A stretch of 64,000 nucleotides of DNA from SIAQ01 sp964484265 (lineage in GTDB: Bacteria > Planctomycetota > Planctomycetia > Gemmatales > Gemmataceae). The position numbers and the translations under genes are program-made. A model generated the notes under the pieces. That model was not told where the DNA came from. It saw only the letters and a list, made by a program, of their open reading frames with translations, and did not search any database. Shown piece by piece: positions 7,803 to 16,383 of this stretch. The stretch's first letter is position 1, and the number at the start of each line of letters is the position of its first letter. The stretch spans positions 1 through 64,000 of the forward strand of contig CAZAFH010000010.1 in the NCBI GenBank assembly GCA_964484265.1. Reading direction: 5' to 3'.

Positions 7803-8845
7803 AACCGACCACCGATCCGACACCGATCTTCGAACTCTTTCGCGGTTCCTACGCCACCGAGCTATTGACGGCGGCGGTCGCACACTTCAACCTGTTCGGG
7901 CGGCTTTCGAAGCAGCCACTGACGCCGAGCGAAATCGGTTCGGCACTCGGATTGGCGGATCGGCCTGTCGTCGTGCTGCTCACGGCGCTGCGTGCGTTCG
8001 GCCTGCTGGAGGCCGACGCTCAAGGCCGATTGCGGCCGACGCCCTTGGCGAGCGAGCATCTGCTGCCTGGCGCGGCTTTTGATGTTGGCGATTACGTCGG
8101 CCTCGCCGCGAATAGCCCCGGTGTACTGGAGATGGTCGAGCGCCTGCGCACGAATCGGCCTGCGGAGCATGCGAGCGGCGTCGCTTTTATTTATCGTGAA
8201 GGCACGCGCTCGGCGATGGAAAACGAAGCGGCGGCCAAACACTTCACGCTCGCGCTTGCCGGCCGTGCCCGAAACGTGGCGCCAGTTCTCGCGGAGAAAG
8301 TATCACTCGCCGACGCGGATGTCCTGCTCGATATCGCCGGCGGATCGGGGATATACAGCATCGCGTTCTTGCTCAAGAATCCGCGGTTGCGTGCGGTCGT
8401 GATGGATCGCCCGGAAGTGCTGAAAGTCGCCGGCGAGATGGCCGAGCAGTTTGGCGTCATGGATCGCTTGAGGTTACACGCCGGCGATATGTTCCGCGAC
8501 GAGTTGCCGCCGGCGGATGTGGTCTTGCTATCGAACGTGTTGCACGATTGGGACGTGCAGGATTGCAAGGTTCTGCTTACTCGCTGCGCGGCTGCGCTTC
8601 GCCCCCGGGGCCGATTGTTGATCCACGACGTGCTGCTCAACGACGCACACGACGGTCCGCTGCCGATGGCGCTCTATTCCGCCGCGCTGTTCACGCTGAC
8701 GGAAGGCCGACTTTATAGCGCCGCCGAGTATCAATGCTGGCTGCGCGAAGCCGGCATTGAGCCCGCGAGCATTACGCCAACGCTCGTGCATTGCAGCGTG
8801 ATCGAAGGGAGGAGCGCAACTAACCCGGCCAAACCAATACCGTAG
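7799..8845 (+). CDS. SAM-dependent O-methyltransferase (acetylserotonin/caffeate type)
   Basis: 348 aa from ATG 7799, which overlaps the stop of the upstream hydrolase. An N-terminal winged-helix dimerisation region (GSYATELLTAAVAHFNLFGRLSKQPLTPSEIGSAL) precedes the methyltransferase domain. Its SAM motif is LLDIAGGSGIYSIAFL (about residues 174-189), followed by VVMDRPEV and GDMFRDELPPADVVLLSNVLHDW. HDW carries the His that acts as base in plant-type O-methyltransferases. The family methylates hydroxyls of aromatics or polyketides. The substrate is unknown; with the Asp-nucleophile hydrolase it may modify one small molecule. Confidence 0.85.
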   Translation: MKPTTDPTPIFELFRGSYATELLTAAVAHFNLFGRLSKQPLTPSEIGSALGLADRPVVVLLTALRAFGLLEADAQGRLRPTPLASEHLLPGAAFDVGDYVGLAANSPGVLEMVERLRTNRPAEHASGVAFIYREGTRSAMENEAAAKHFTLALAGRARNVAPVLAEKVSLADADVLLDIAGGSGIYSIAFLLKNPRLRAVVMDRPEVLKVAGEMAEQFGVMDRLRLHAGDMFRDELPPADVVLLSNVLHDWDVQDCKVLLTRCAAALRPRGRLLIHDVLLNDAHDGPLPMALYSAALFTLTEGRLYSAAEYQCWLREAGIEPASITPTLVHCSVIEGRSATNPAKPIP

Positions 8846-8868
8846 GCATCACGCTCCGCGTGATGCCT
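8844..8868. repeat. 11-bp-stem hairpin overlapping a stop codon
   Basis: AGGCATCACGC (8844-8854) and GCGTGATGCCT (8858-8868) pair perfectly around a 3-nt loop. The stem begins inside the TAG stop of the methyltransferase. No T-run follows, so it may be a 3'-end stabiliser or a short repeat rather than an intrinsic terminator. The rest of the gap to 9043 shows only a strong ribosome site (GAGGAAAG) for the next gene. Confidence 0.6.
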
Positions 8869-9043
8869 GCGATCGCGGCTCAATTACAAATCCGACAGGT
8901 CGCGTCGGTGTTTCACGATTCGCTCATCGCTTTTTCATGGCGGCGCTCTAAAGTAGAAAAAAGCAGGTTTGCGTCTGACCCGCCAAGATTTGAGCCAAAT
9001 TATCGGTAAGGATACCGAGGAATAAAATCCGCGAGGAAAGTCC

Positions 9044-10348
9044 ATGTCCGCAATTTCGCATGGAAGCGATCTCACCATCGATGAGCGCGCGCGTTGGCTG
9101 ACGGTACGTATGTCGCTGCTCATTTTTTTGGCATTCACGATTCTCGGCGCGTGGGTTCCGGTGTTTTCGCGATATCTATCACAGCTTCATTTTTCGCCGC
9201 GGGCGATTGCCTGGGCGTCGTCGGCGAACGCCATCGGAGCGATTCTCGCGCCGCTTTTCTGGGGCCAGGTTGCGGACCGTTGGCTTGCCTCGGAGCGCTG
9301 CATCTCGCTGTGTGCTTCGGTGTCTGGCTTGTTGTTGCTTTTGCTTGGATCGCTGCGCGACGAGGTGGCGGTGATCTTTGTCGCGGTGGTGCTCTGGTTC
9401 TTTCTTATTCCCGTGTTGACGCTCACCGGCGCCTACATTTTTCGGATGATCGATCATCCTGAATCGCAGTTTGGCAAAATTCGCGTTTGGGGCACGATCG
9501 GTTGGATGTCGGCAAGCTGGGGCCTGGCTCTTTGGTTGGCCTCGCAGGCCGCCGATCTGGACGCGGATGACGGCGACAACGATCTTTCACTGAGCATGAC
9601 GCTCGCCGCCTGGTCGGCGTTTGTCGCCGCGATATACGCATTGACGTTGCCTCACGCCCCGCCGGGGAAGGCATCGGAGCATGCAAACCGATCGTGGCTG
9701 CGGAAATTGGCGGACGCGCCGCTGAGCGCGATGGTGCTGTTCCGCATTCGGTCGTTTGCTGTTTACTGCGCCTGCATGTTCGGGCTTTACCTCACGCTTC
9801 CGTTCACGGTCCAGCTCAATCCGCTGCTGTTGCGTGGGCTGGGCGTGGCCGACCGCTGGCTGCCGGCGTTTCTGACAGCGGCGCAAACGACGGAAGTGGC
9901 GTCGCTGTTGTTGTTGCCTTTTCTGCTTACGCGATTTGGCATGAAGCCGACGATGATGTTTGGCTCCATCGCCTGGGCCGTCGGGCTTTCGGCGTTGGCG
10001 ATCGGTTCGTCGATTTGGCTCGTGCTCGCGGCATTTCTGACGCACGGGTTGTTCATCTGCTGTTTCGTGATCGCCGGGCAGGTTTACGTCAACCGGCAAG
10101 CGAGCGCGAATGTGCGTGCCAGCGCTCAGGGCATCTTGGTGCTCGTCAATGGGCTTGGACTGTTCTTCGGGCATCTGCTCGTCGGTTGGCTGCGAATCGC
10201 CTCCAACGACAGCCATGCCCTGGCCTACGGCGTCGCGGGTGGAATCGCGGCGACGGTTTTCGGACTTTTCGCGGCTGGATTCACTCCCAAAGCCGATCCT
10301 GTCCCTTTAACTGAAGGATCGCTTGTCCAAATCCCGAAAATACCTTAG
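9044..10348 (+). CDS. MFS transporter, nucleoside:H+ symporter-like
   Basis: 434 aa from ATG 9044, preceded by GAGGAAAGTCC. Twelve hydrophobic segments are recognisable, starting with MSLLIFLAFTILGAWVPVF (about residues 23-41). SSANAIGAILAPLFWGQVADRW is the loop between helices 2 and 3, and FGKIRVWGTIGWMSASWGLALW matches the MFS_1-like/Nuc_H_symport group (NupG/XapB and LacY-related). The central loop (about 200-225) is hydrophilic. It would sit in the inner membrane and use the proton gradient. The substrate is not determined; nucleosides or sugars are the usual ones. Confidence 0.8.
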   Translation: MSAISHGSDLTIDERARWLTVRMSLLIFLAFTILGAWVPVFSRYLSQLHFSPRAIAWASSANAIGAILAPLFWGQVADRWLASERCISLCASVSGLLLLLLGSLRDEVAVIFVAVVLWFFLIPVLTLTGAYIFRMIDHPESQFGKIRVWGTIGWMSASWGLALWLASQAADLDADDGDNDLSLSMTLAAWSAFVAAIYALTLPHAPPGKASEHANRSWLRKLADAPLSAMVLFRIRSFAVYCACMFGLYLTLPFTVQLNPLLLRGLGVADRWLPAFLTAAQTTEVASLLLLPFLLTRFGMKPTMMFGSIAWAVGLSALAIGSSIWLVLAAFLTHGLFICCFVIAGQVYVNRQASANVRASAQGILVLVNGLGLFFGHLLVGWLRIASNDSHALAYGVAGGIAATVFGLFAAGFTPKADPVPLTEGSLVQIPKIP

Positions 10349-10470
10349 ATTTACACTGAAATCGAAAATGAGAAATCGGGATTATCCAGATGCCATTTTT
10401 CTCGGTGGAAAATGTGTTCCAATGTTTGCGCCGCGCGGATGAAATTAGCTGTCACCCGTTTAGCCTGCTT

Positions 10471-10638
10471 TTCTCACCACAGAGAACACTGAGAACACAG
10501 AGCAATTCAAAGGAATTAACGAGAGGCAACTAAGGACATTGAACCTCATATCGAGAAAAAAACGGAGTGTTTTCCTCGATCCTCCTTATTTCCTTTGTAT
10601 TCCTCTCTCTGTGCTCTCGGTGTTCTCTGTGGTGAGAA
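10471..10638. repeat. CACAGAGAACACTGAGAACACAG-type inverted repeat
   Basis: The 32-bp arms 10471-10502 and 10607-10638 match as reverse complements at 30 of 32 positions and enclose about 104 bp that include weakly paired AAAGGAA/TTCCTTT. Sequences of this CACAGAG...ACACAGAG kind recur in intergenic DNA of many environmental bacteria. There is no coding capacity. Confidence 0.8.
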
Positions 10639-10644
10639 ATCCGG

Positions 10645-10737
10645 GTTAGCCGCTCGCCTTTGGCGAGCGCTGATGCCGCGTGGTTCCCGACGCACCAAAT
10701 CGCCGCGCTCACGCTCGCCAGAAGCGAGCGGCTAAAC
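10645..10737. repeat. GTTAGCCGCTCGC/GCGAGCGGCTAAAC palindromic element
   Basis: Left half 10645-10669 and right half 10712-10737 are inverted copies, each a small hairpin (CGCTCGCC TTT GGCGAGCG on the left; CGCTCGCC AGA AGCGAGCG on the right). Single half-units of the same family occur at 23361-23388 and 39814-39841. Confidence 0.75.
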
Positions 10738-10822
10738 GCTGAATTGTGTCAATGTGATCCGCGTGCGCTAGAAAAAGTCACGTCGGTAACGACACACTCA
10801 TTACACTGCAAGGCCTGTTCTC

Positions 10823-13800
10823 GTGGCGAACCGATCCGCGTCGAATCAATCTGGCGAATCCAAATCCGTTCCAGTCGGGATGTACGTGTTCGCCGTCGTC
10901 GGCCTGGTTGTTTTTCATGCCTGTTGGGTTTGGCAAAGCCAACCTCGCGGTCTTTGGCTTCCCGGCCTGGGCGTCGGCATCGCCCTGGTTTCCTGGCTGG
11001 GCTGGCGGATCCTGCCGCTGTTGTTGGCCGACTTCGTTTTGGTCGGCTGGTTCTGGGGACTGCACGATTCCGACGCCTCGCTTGCCACGGCGTTGATGGG
11101 GCACGGCGCCGTCATCGGCCTGGCGTGGTGGCTGTATCACCATGTCGGGCATGGGTCGCGCTGGCTGGATGATCCGCGCTCGGCCACGCTGTTCTTGATC
11201 CTCATACCCGGCGGCCTGTGCACCGCAGCTTCCTTCGTTCAGGCCGGGGCAATCTGGTTGACTGCGGAATCGCCAGGTCGATTGGAATTGCTGGCTGCCG
11301 AGCTTTGGCTTAGGCAGATCGTCGGCGTCGTGGCGACAGCGCCGGTTCTCATCGTGACCGTTACGCCATTCCTCCTTCGGCAAGGCCTGATCGTCGGTGA
11401 ACTGCCCGGAGCCACCGATGTCGCGCGGGATGGCTCAAAGTTCGGCGAACGGATTGAATTGATCGGCCTGACGACTGCCGTCGTGGGACTTTCACTGCTT
11501 CACTTTTGGACGGTCTACCATTCCAATTCGGCGAGTTGGGCGTTATGGACGAGCGGTTTGATCCTGCTCGTCTGGGTCTGCATCCGCCAGGGGCTGTTCG
11601 GCGGCATGTTCGCGGCCGGGGTCACGGCTCTGGTCATTGTTTGCGTGTATCAGTTTCTCTCATTACCTAATGAAACACGCGGCCGGCTACAAAGCGAGCT
11701 GCAAGGCCAATTGCTCGCCTACTGCAGCACGGCGATGCTCGTCGGCGTCTCGGCTAGCTGGATTCGCGCCAATGAGACACGCTTTATTCAGGTCGTCGGC
11801 AGAATCCCGTTCGTGGTCTATAGCGTTCGGTTGCCACAGGGAATACCAACCCTGTTCGACGCCACCCGCGACGCCAGTGGTCGCCAGCGCGACAGCAAGT
11901 CGGACATGAGGCACGGACCTGCGATCAGCAAACTCGCCAATGTCGTGCTCGTCAGCCCGGCTTGCGAGCAGGTCCTGGGCGTCAAACCCGAAGCCTTGCT
12001 TGGCCCGTATGCAATTTGGATGGACCAGATCTTACCCGAAGATCACGTTGTCGTGATTGCGGCGTTGGCTCAGCTCTGCCTGCAAAAGGAGCCTGTGCGG
12101 TGCGAATATCGGCTGCGAAGAGAGTCCCAGGCGTTGAATGCCCTTGCCACGGCTCTGCCGATTCATCACCAGCAATCGCCCAGTCCCGTCTGGGTTCGTG
12201 ACACGCTGACGCCGCACTACGACGAAGCGGGAATGATCGATGGCTGGGAAGGGCTTGTCGAAGACATCACGGAACAGCTCGCACTGGCACAGAATCTTCG
12301 CAAGATGTCCACCATGCTTCAGGTGCTCGTATCCAATCTTCCCACGGGTGTCTATTTTGTGCAAGGACCGCAAGGCACGCCAATCCTCGTCAATGCGCGA
12401 GCTCGCGCGCTCCTCGGACAACGAGAAGATCTTTCCGCGGGAATTAGCCATCTGTCGAGCATCTATCGGCTCCACAAGTCTGACGGCAGCGAATATCCCT
12501 GGGAAGAACTGCCCGTGGCCAAGGCATTGCAAAAGGGTGTGACCTGCCGGGCGAATGACATCGTCGTTCATCGCTCCGATGGCCGGAAGACGCCGCTGCT
12601 CGCCTGGGCGGCGCCGGTGGACCTTCACGGCACGGGCAAGCATGATGCTGCGGTGTGGGTGCTCGAAGACTGGAGCGCGGTGCAGCAGGCCGAAGCTGCG
12701 TTACGCGAATCCGAGACCCGCCTGCGTGCCATTATCGAAGCGATGGCGGAGGGCATGATATTGCAGGATGCGAACGGCAAGATCATCGATTGCAATCCTG
12801 CCGCGTGCGCCATTCTCGGAACGGCTCGCGAGGCGCTCTTGGGCCGCGTTAGCTTTGCGCCTGAGCACGGATGTGTGCGGGAAAATGGCGAGGCGCTGCC
12901 CGTCGATCAGTATCCGGATCGGCTTGCTCTTCGCGGCGGGCAGGCAGTGCGTGAGTCGGTGATCGGCATGCCAACCGGGACCGATCCAGCTATACGCTGG
13001 CTGCTCGTAAGCTCCTTGCCGCTGCCCGATCGTGCACGCAATGGGGTCGCCAAGACGCGTGTGCTTTCGACATTTGCCGACATCACCAGTCAGATACAGA
13101 TGCGCGAGTCGCTGCGCCAAGCCCGCGACAAATACCAGAACCTCGTCGAGACCTTGCCGGTCATGGTCGTGCAGCGGGATCGGGATTTCAACATCACGTT
13201 CGTAAACAAATTTGCGGAATCCGTGACGGGTTATTCGGTGCCTGAGATGATGAAGCCCGGTTTCGATCGCGACATTATCGACCCAAGTGACCTGCCTGAC
13301 TACCTGGCCGCTGCTGACATTGTTCGCACGGGCCAGTCGGTCCGCAAGGAGCTTCGGCTGCGAGCACGCGATGGTTCGAACAGGACCGTTCTCGCGTTTA
13401 TTCACCCGATCTTCGAGGCGGACGCGGTCGTCGGTTCCATGAGCGTGGTACTCGATCTCTCGGTGCAGCGGCGATTGGAAAAAGAGCTGCAAAAGGCCCA
13501 ACAGCTTGAACTCGTCGGCCGTCTTGCCAGCGGCACGGTGCACGATTTCAATAATTTGCTGGCGGTCATCGTCGGTATGGCGGGATTGGCAAAGACAGAA
13601 TTCCCCGCGGATCCCACAGGGCAGCAATACCTGACGCGAATCGAAGAGGTCGGCGAACAGGCCTCGCATCTCGCAGGGCAACTCCTCGCGTTCAGCAAGG
13701 AACGCCCGAAAAGAATCCACCCGGTGGACCTGAATTCGGTAATATTGCAAACGGTTAAGCTGGCGAGGTCGGTGATCCCGCCGGAAATCAAGCTGTCGCA

Positions 13801-14188
13801 CCGTCTCGCCGACGCACTTCCCAAGATTCAGGCCGAGGAGAATCAGCTAAAACAGATTCTGCTGAATTTCTGCCTCAACGCGCGCGACGCCATGAAAGCC
13901 GTCGGTGGGACACTCACCATTTCCACTGACCTCGCTTCGCCGCCCGGCGAAGCCAAGACAAATCCTTGGGTCCACTTCGCGATCGAAGACACCGGGCACG
14001 GCATGGACGAATCTGTTCGCAGCCGAATCTTCGAGCCGTTCTTTTCCACCAAAGCCCACGGAACCGGCCTCGGCCTGGCGGTCGTGCAACAGATTATTCA
14101 AGATCTGGGAGGCAAGATCGAAGTGACCAGCCAGCCCGGCGTCGGCACGCGCTTCGACATCTGGCTGGTCAAGGCAGGAACGAAGTAA
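10823..14188 (+). CDS. MASE1-PAS sensor histidine kinase (orphan)
   Basis: 1121 aa from GTG 10823; an ATG at 10880 is the alternative start. Residues of about 20-310 contain many hydrophobic helices of MASE1 type. Four PAS modules follow: about 325-485 (ending WEGLVEDITEQLAL), 490-620 (TGVYFVQGPQGTPILVNARARALLG), 635-765 (MAEGMILQDANGKIIDCNPAACAILG) and 770-890 (LPVMVVQRDRDFNITFVNKFAESVTG). The HisKA box has His907 in SGTVHDFNNLLAVI. The ATPase domain has the N box at about 1015 (NFCLNARDAM), G1 DTGHGMD at 1056 and G2 GTGLGLAVV at 1080. There is no receiver domain, and no response regulator is adjacent. It is a membrane-bound sensor of unknown signal. Confidence 0.9.
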   Translation: MANRSASNQSGESKSVPVGMYVFAVVGLVVFHACWVWQSQPRGLWLPGLGVGIALVSWLGWRILPLLLADFVLVGWFWGLHDSDASLATALMGHGAVIGLAWWLYHHVGHGSRWLDDPRSATLFLILIPGGLCTAASFVQAGAIWLTAESPGRLELLAAELWLRQIVGVVATAPVLIVTVTPFLLRQGLIVGELPGATDVARDGSKFGERIELIGLTTAVVGLSLLHFWTVYHSNSASWALWTSGLILLVWVCIRQGLFGGMFAAGVTALVIVCVYQFLSLPNETRGRLQSELQGQLLAYCSTAMLVGVSASWIRANETRFIQVVGRIPFVVYSVRLPQGIPTLFDATRDASGRQRDSKSDMRHGPAISKLANVVLVSPACEQVLGVKPEALLGPYAIWMDQILPEDHVVVIAALAQLCLQKEPVRCEYRLRRESQALNALATALPIHHQQSPSPVWVRDTLTPHYDEAGMIDGWEGLVEDITEQLALAQNLRKMSTMLQVLVSNLPTGVYFVQGPQGTPILVNARARALLGQREDLSAGISHLSSIYRLHKSDGSEYPWEELPVAKALQKGVTCRANDIVVHRSDGRKTPLLAWAAPVDLHGTGKHDAAVWVLEDWSAVQQAEAALRESETRLRAIIEAMAEGMILQDANGKIIDCNPAACAILGTAREALLGRVSFAPEHGCVRENGEALPVDQYPDRLALRGGQAVRESVIGMPTGTDPAIRWLLVSSLPLPDRARNGVAKTRVLSTFADITSQIQMRESLRQARDKYQNLVETLPVMVVQRDRDFNITFVNKFAESVTGYSVPEMMKPGFDRDIIDPSDLPDYLAAADIVRTGQSVRKELRLRARDGSNRTVLAFIHPIFEADAVVGSMSVVLDLSVQRRLEKELQKAQQLELVGRLASGTVHDFNNLLAVIVGMAGLAKTEFPADPTGQQYLTRIEEVGEQASHLAGQLLAFSKERPKRIHPVDLNSVILQTVKLARSVIPPEIKLSHRLADALPKIQAEENQLKQILLNFCLNARDAMKAVGGTLTISTDLASPPGEAKTNPWVHFAIEDTGHGMDESVRSRIFEPFFSTKAHGTGLGLAVVQQIIQDLGGKIEVTSQPGVGTRFDIWLVKAGTK

Positions 14189-14255
14189 TCCTATCTCGTT
14201 TTTGCATACTGTTTTCCGGCTTTTTCGTACCTTTCGGCATCTCCTGATTCGTATT

Positions 14256-14282
14256 CTTTGCGTCTCTGCGCCTTTGCGTGAG
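14256..14282. repeat. CTTTGCGTCTCTGCGCCTTTGCGTGAG short repeat
   Basis: A run of TTTGCGT/TCTGCGC/TTTGCGT heptamer-like units lies 68 bp after the kinase stop. Similar TTTGCGTCTCTGCG strings are scattered through intergenic DNA of many bacterial genomes. It is a single copy in this window and is not part of a gene. Confidence 0.5.
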
Positions 14283-14327
14283 TCTGATTTATACTTCGCA
14301 CACTCCGATTATGACACAATCATTGAA

Positions 14328-14390
14328 AGGTGGCACAGACATTCTTGTCTGTGCTTGATGTTCGCACAGGCAAGAATATCTGTGCCACCT
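14328..14390. repeat. GGTGGCACAGACATTCTTG-type inverted repeat
   Basis: The 27-bp arms 14328-14354 and 14364-14390 are reverse complements with two mismatches around a 9-nt loop. The element lies between the convergent histidine kinase and secreted-protein genes, so it may also act as a transcript end. Strings of this GGTGGCACAGAC type are known as dispersed repeats in planctomycete-like genomes. Confidence 0.8.
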
Positions 14391-14425
14391 ATGTGTCAAT
14401 CCTGTCCGCGCGGAGTATTTTCCCG

Positions 14426-15736
14426 TCACCGCACCGCCCGAAATTGCAGCGTTCGCATCATGATGTCGAGGTCACGCTGGACGCTGTTGGCGTCGGCCGG
14501 CAGGATGCGTGCCGTGAACGTCGCGCCGTGATTGCCCTGGCGCGTCACGCTGTAATGCAGGATGACGCGATCCTTGGCGACCTCGGCATCAAACGTGAAG
14601 CCGTCCCAGCCACCCCCGAGCGGACGTGGCTTCTCCTCGCGGAACACCCGGGCGTTCTGCTTGACCAGGAACTGCGACGCCTCCTGATAAAACTGCGCCG
14701 GCGAAGGCGTCGCTTGCGCGGCACTCAGCGTGATCAAGACACCGCTGCCGCGATTTTCATCGATGCCGATCTGTCCGCCCGTTACGCCGGCGACGCGCCA
14801 GTTGCGCGGATATAAAAAGCGAACGCCGACGTTCGGCTGATCGAATAGCAACGCGGTGTTCTCGAGCTTTGGTTCCAGCGCCAGACCACGTATCGCGTCG
14901 TCGGAAAGCTCTTTCGTCGTTGGCGAAGGCATTCGGGTCATGGTGAAGGTTCCGTCAATTTTTCCCGTAGGCAAGCCGTTCTTGTCGAGCAGATGATGCG
15001 TGCCCTTGACGTAAACGTAATGGATAAATCCCGCATCGATATCCACGGAGCAGGTGCCTCGCAGTTCATGCATCGCCAGACCGTCTTCGCCAACGCCGTG
15101 AATTTTCCCCGCAAAGGAAACCTGAGCAATCCGGCGTCCGAGTAGCGTGGCGATCTTGTCGAAGGTGCAAATGAGGTCCGAACGGTCGATTCGCTCCAGA
15201 TCGGTCAGCTCCTGGAGGGCGGTATTGTCGGCACTCCAGCGGTCGCCAATCTGGACCGGACGACTGGGCAGCAACCCGCGCAACGCCGGCGAGAACACGT
15301 CCGTGCGCACCAGCTCGACCTCGCCCCACGCCATCGGCGCAGTCGGGCAGAAAGGAATCTCGTACGGCTTTCGTCGAAGGATTACCAATCGGCGAACCTC
15401 TGGCCTCAATTTGTTCTGCTGCTCCTCCTGACCGACTTTTCGCTCGAATTCAAGCTGACGATACGACCGGATCGTGCGTTCAACGCTTCCATCGCCCAGC
15501 ACGGCCAGGACTCGCTCGTCATAGCTCAGATTGCTCTTTCCCGAAACCGGAAGCGCCTTGAAAGCGCCGCCGTTTCCGGTTGGCAGTGTCAGCGTGCCCG
15601 AAATCTCGACGTTGCATTGGACGTGATACTGGCGGTCTTTGGTGAAGGCTTCATTCAATCGCACCGCGCCGCCGGTTTGCGCCTGAGCGAAGGCCGCGAA
15701 AAGGGATGCAGTCAGACAGAGAGCGAATCGATTCAT
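14426..15736 (-). CDS. Secreted protein of unknown function
   Basis: 436 aa from ATG 15736, with a GAGGT site upstream; the frame is open 17 codons further but that part has no coding character. The N-terminus MNRFALCLTASLFAAFAQAQ is a clear signal peptide with an A-Q-A cleavage site. The mature protein is rich in beta-like segments. The last third (about residues 300-436), with ALLFDQPNVGVRFLYPRNWRVAG and ITLSAAQATPSPAQFYQEA, resembles PsbP/DUF1795-type modules. Two cysteines only. I do not recognise the N-terminal two thirds. It is convergent with the histidine kinase gene and probably periplasmic or surface-exposed. Confidence 0.75.
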   Translation of the reverse strand: MNRFALCLTASLFAAFAQAQTGGAVRLNEAFTKDRQYHVQCNVEISGTLTLPTGNGGAFKALPVSGKSNLSYDERVLAVLGDGSVERTIRSYRQLEFERKVGQEEQQNKLRPEVRRLVILRRKPYEIPFCPTAPMAWGEVELVRTDVFSPALRGLLPSRPVQIGDRWSADNTALQELTDLERIDRSDLICTFDKIATLLGRRIAQVSFAGKIHGVGEDGLAMHELRGTCSVDIDAGFIHYVYVKGTHHLLDKNGLPTGKIDGTFTMTRMPSPTTKELSDDAIRGLALEPKLENTALLFDQPNVGVRFLYPRNWRVAGVTGGQIGIDENRGSGVLITLSAAQATPSPAQFYQEASQFLVKQNARVFREEKPRPLGGGWDGFTFDAEVAKDRVILHYSVTRQGNHGATFTARILPADANSVQRDLDIMMRTLQFRAVR

Positions 15737-16383
15737 GGCAGACCTCAATTTTACGATGACTCGGCATTCCGCATGGCTACAACTCATTGATTCTAGCGGA
15801 GTCCTGGGTGGAAACTGAAGAGAATCTCTCCGCTAGGCGTCTATTTTTTGGTGAAGCATGAAACCTGTGCCGATTGCGACGATTGGCAAAATAGCATTCG
15901 GTTTGTCCAATTTGGCAGTCCGGCGTGCCCCGAATGTAGCAGGTTTGAACGAAAGATGTGTAAAAAAGTTCAAATGGCAGTCAAAACTGGCAATAATGTA
16001 CTCGCTGGTTTTGTTTCGATTTTTTGACACAACATTATATTAGGATATAGGTTATAGCCAATAAATCATCAAAAATGTGCTCCGTTGTACAGTAAGAGAG
16101 TACCTTCACGGCACGGTTATTGCATTTGCTTTTTGTGCAGAATCGCTCACTGGAACATCCGAAATAATGTTTCCGGAAAAGCGAATTACCTGACAAGAAA
16201 GGATCAAGTTCACGTACTAATCTTGTAGAGGTGGAAACGAACCACGATGTGCTTTCAAGTGTCATAACGGTTATTTTCGCTACGACGTGAATTCTGGAAC
16301 TTTTGTAACGAACCAAGAGTATATGCGTTGGGGAGGACAGGGAAACAGGCGGTCAGGCGTTGTCATCGAGAGGAGCCAACATC
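15737..16383. other. AT-rich 647-bp leader region between divergent genes
   Basis: GC drops to roughly 40% from about 15840 to 16330, far below the neighbouring genes. No open frame here has coding character. TTGACA at 16024-16029 followed after 16 nt by TATAGG (16046-16051) is a possible promoter for the rightward sigma-factor gene, giving a leader of about 330 nt. The stretch just before the gene contains GAGAGGAGCC, the ribosome site for ATG 16384. A long leader would fit regulated expression of the sigma factor, but no riboswitch was recognised. Confidence 0.5.

Larger units (their letters stand above)
10349..10822. other. Intergenic region of 474 bp holding two inverted-repeat elements
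   Basis: No gene is supported here. The stretch carries the CACAGAGAACAC-type element (10471-10638) and the GCTCGC/GCGAGC element (10645-10737), separated by six bases. The remaining 120 bp upstream are AT-richer and could hold the end of the MFS transcript. The 85 bp before the kinase start show no clear promoter. Confidence 0.7.

Noticed and set aside
15833..16316. Small leftward ORFs in the AT-rich leader
   Set aside because: Random composition, no ribosome sites and no family resemblance.
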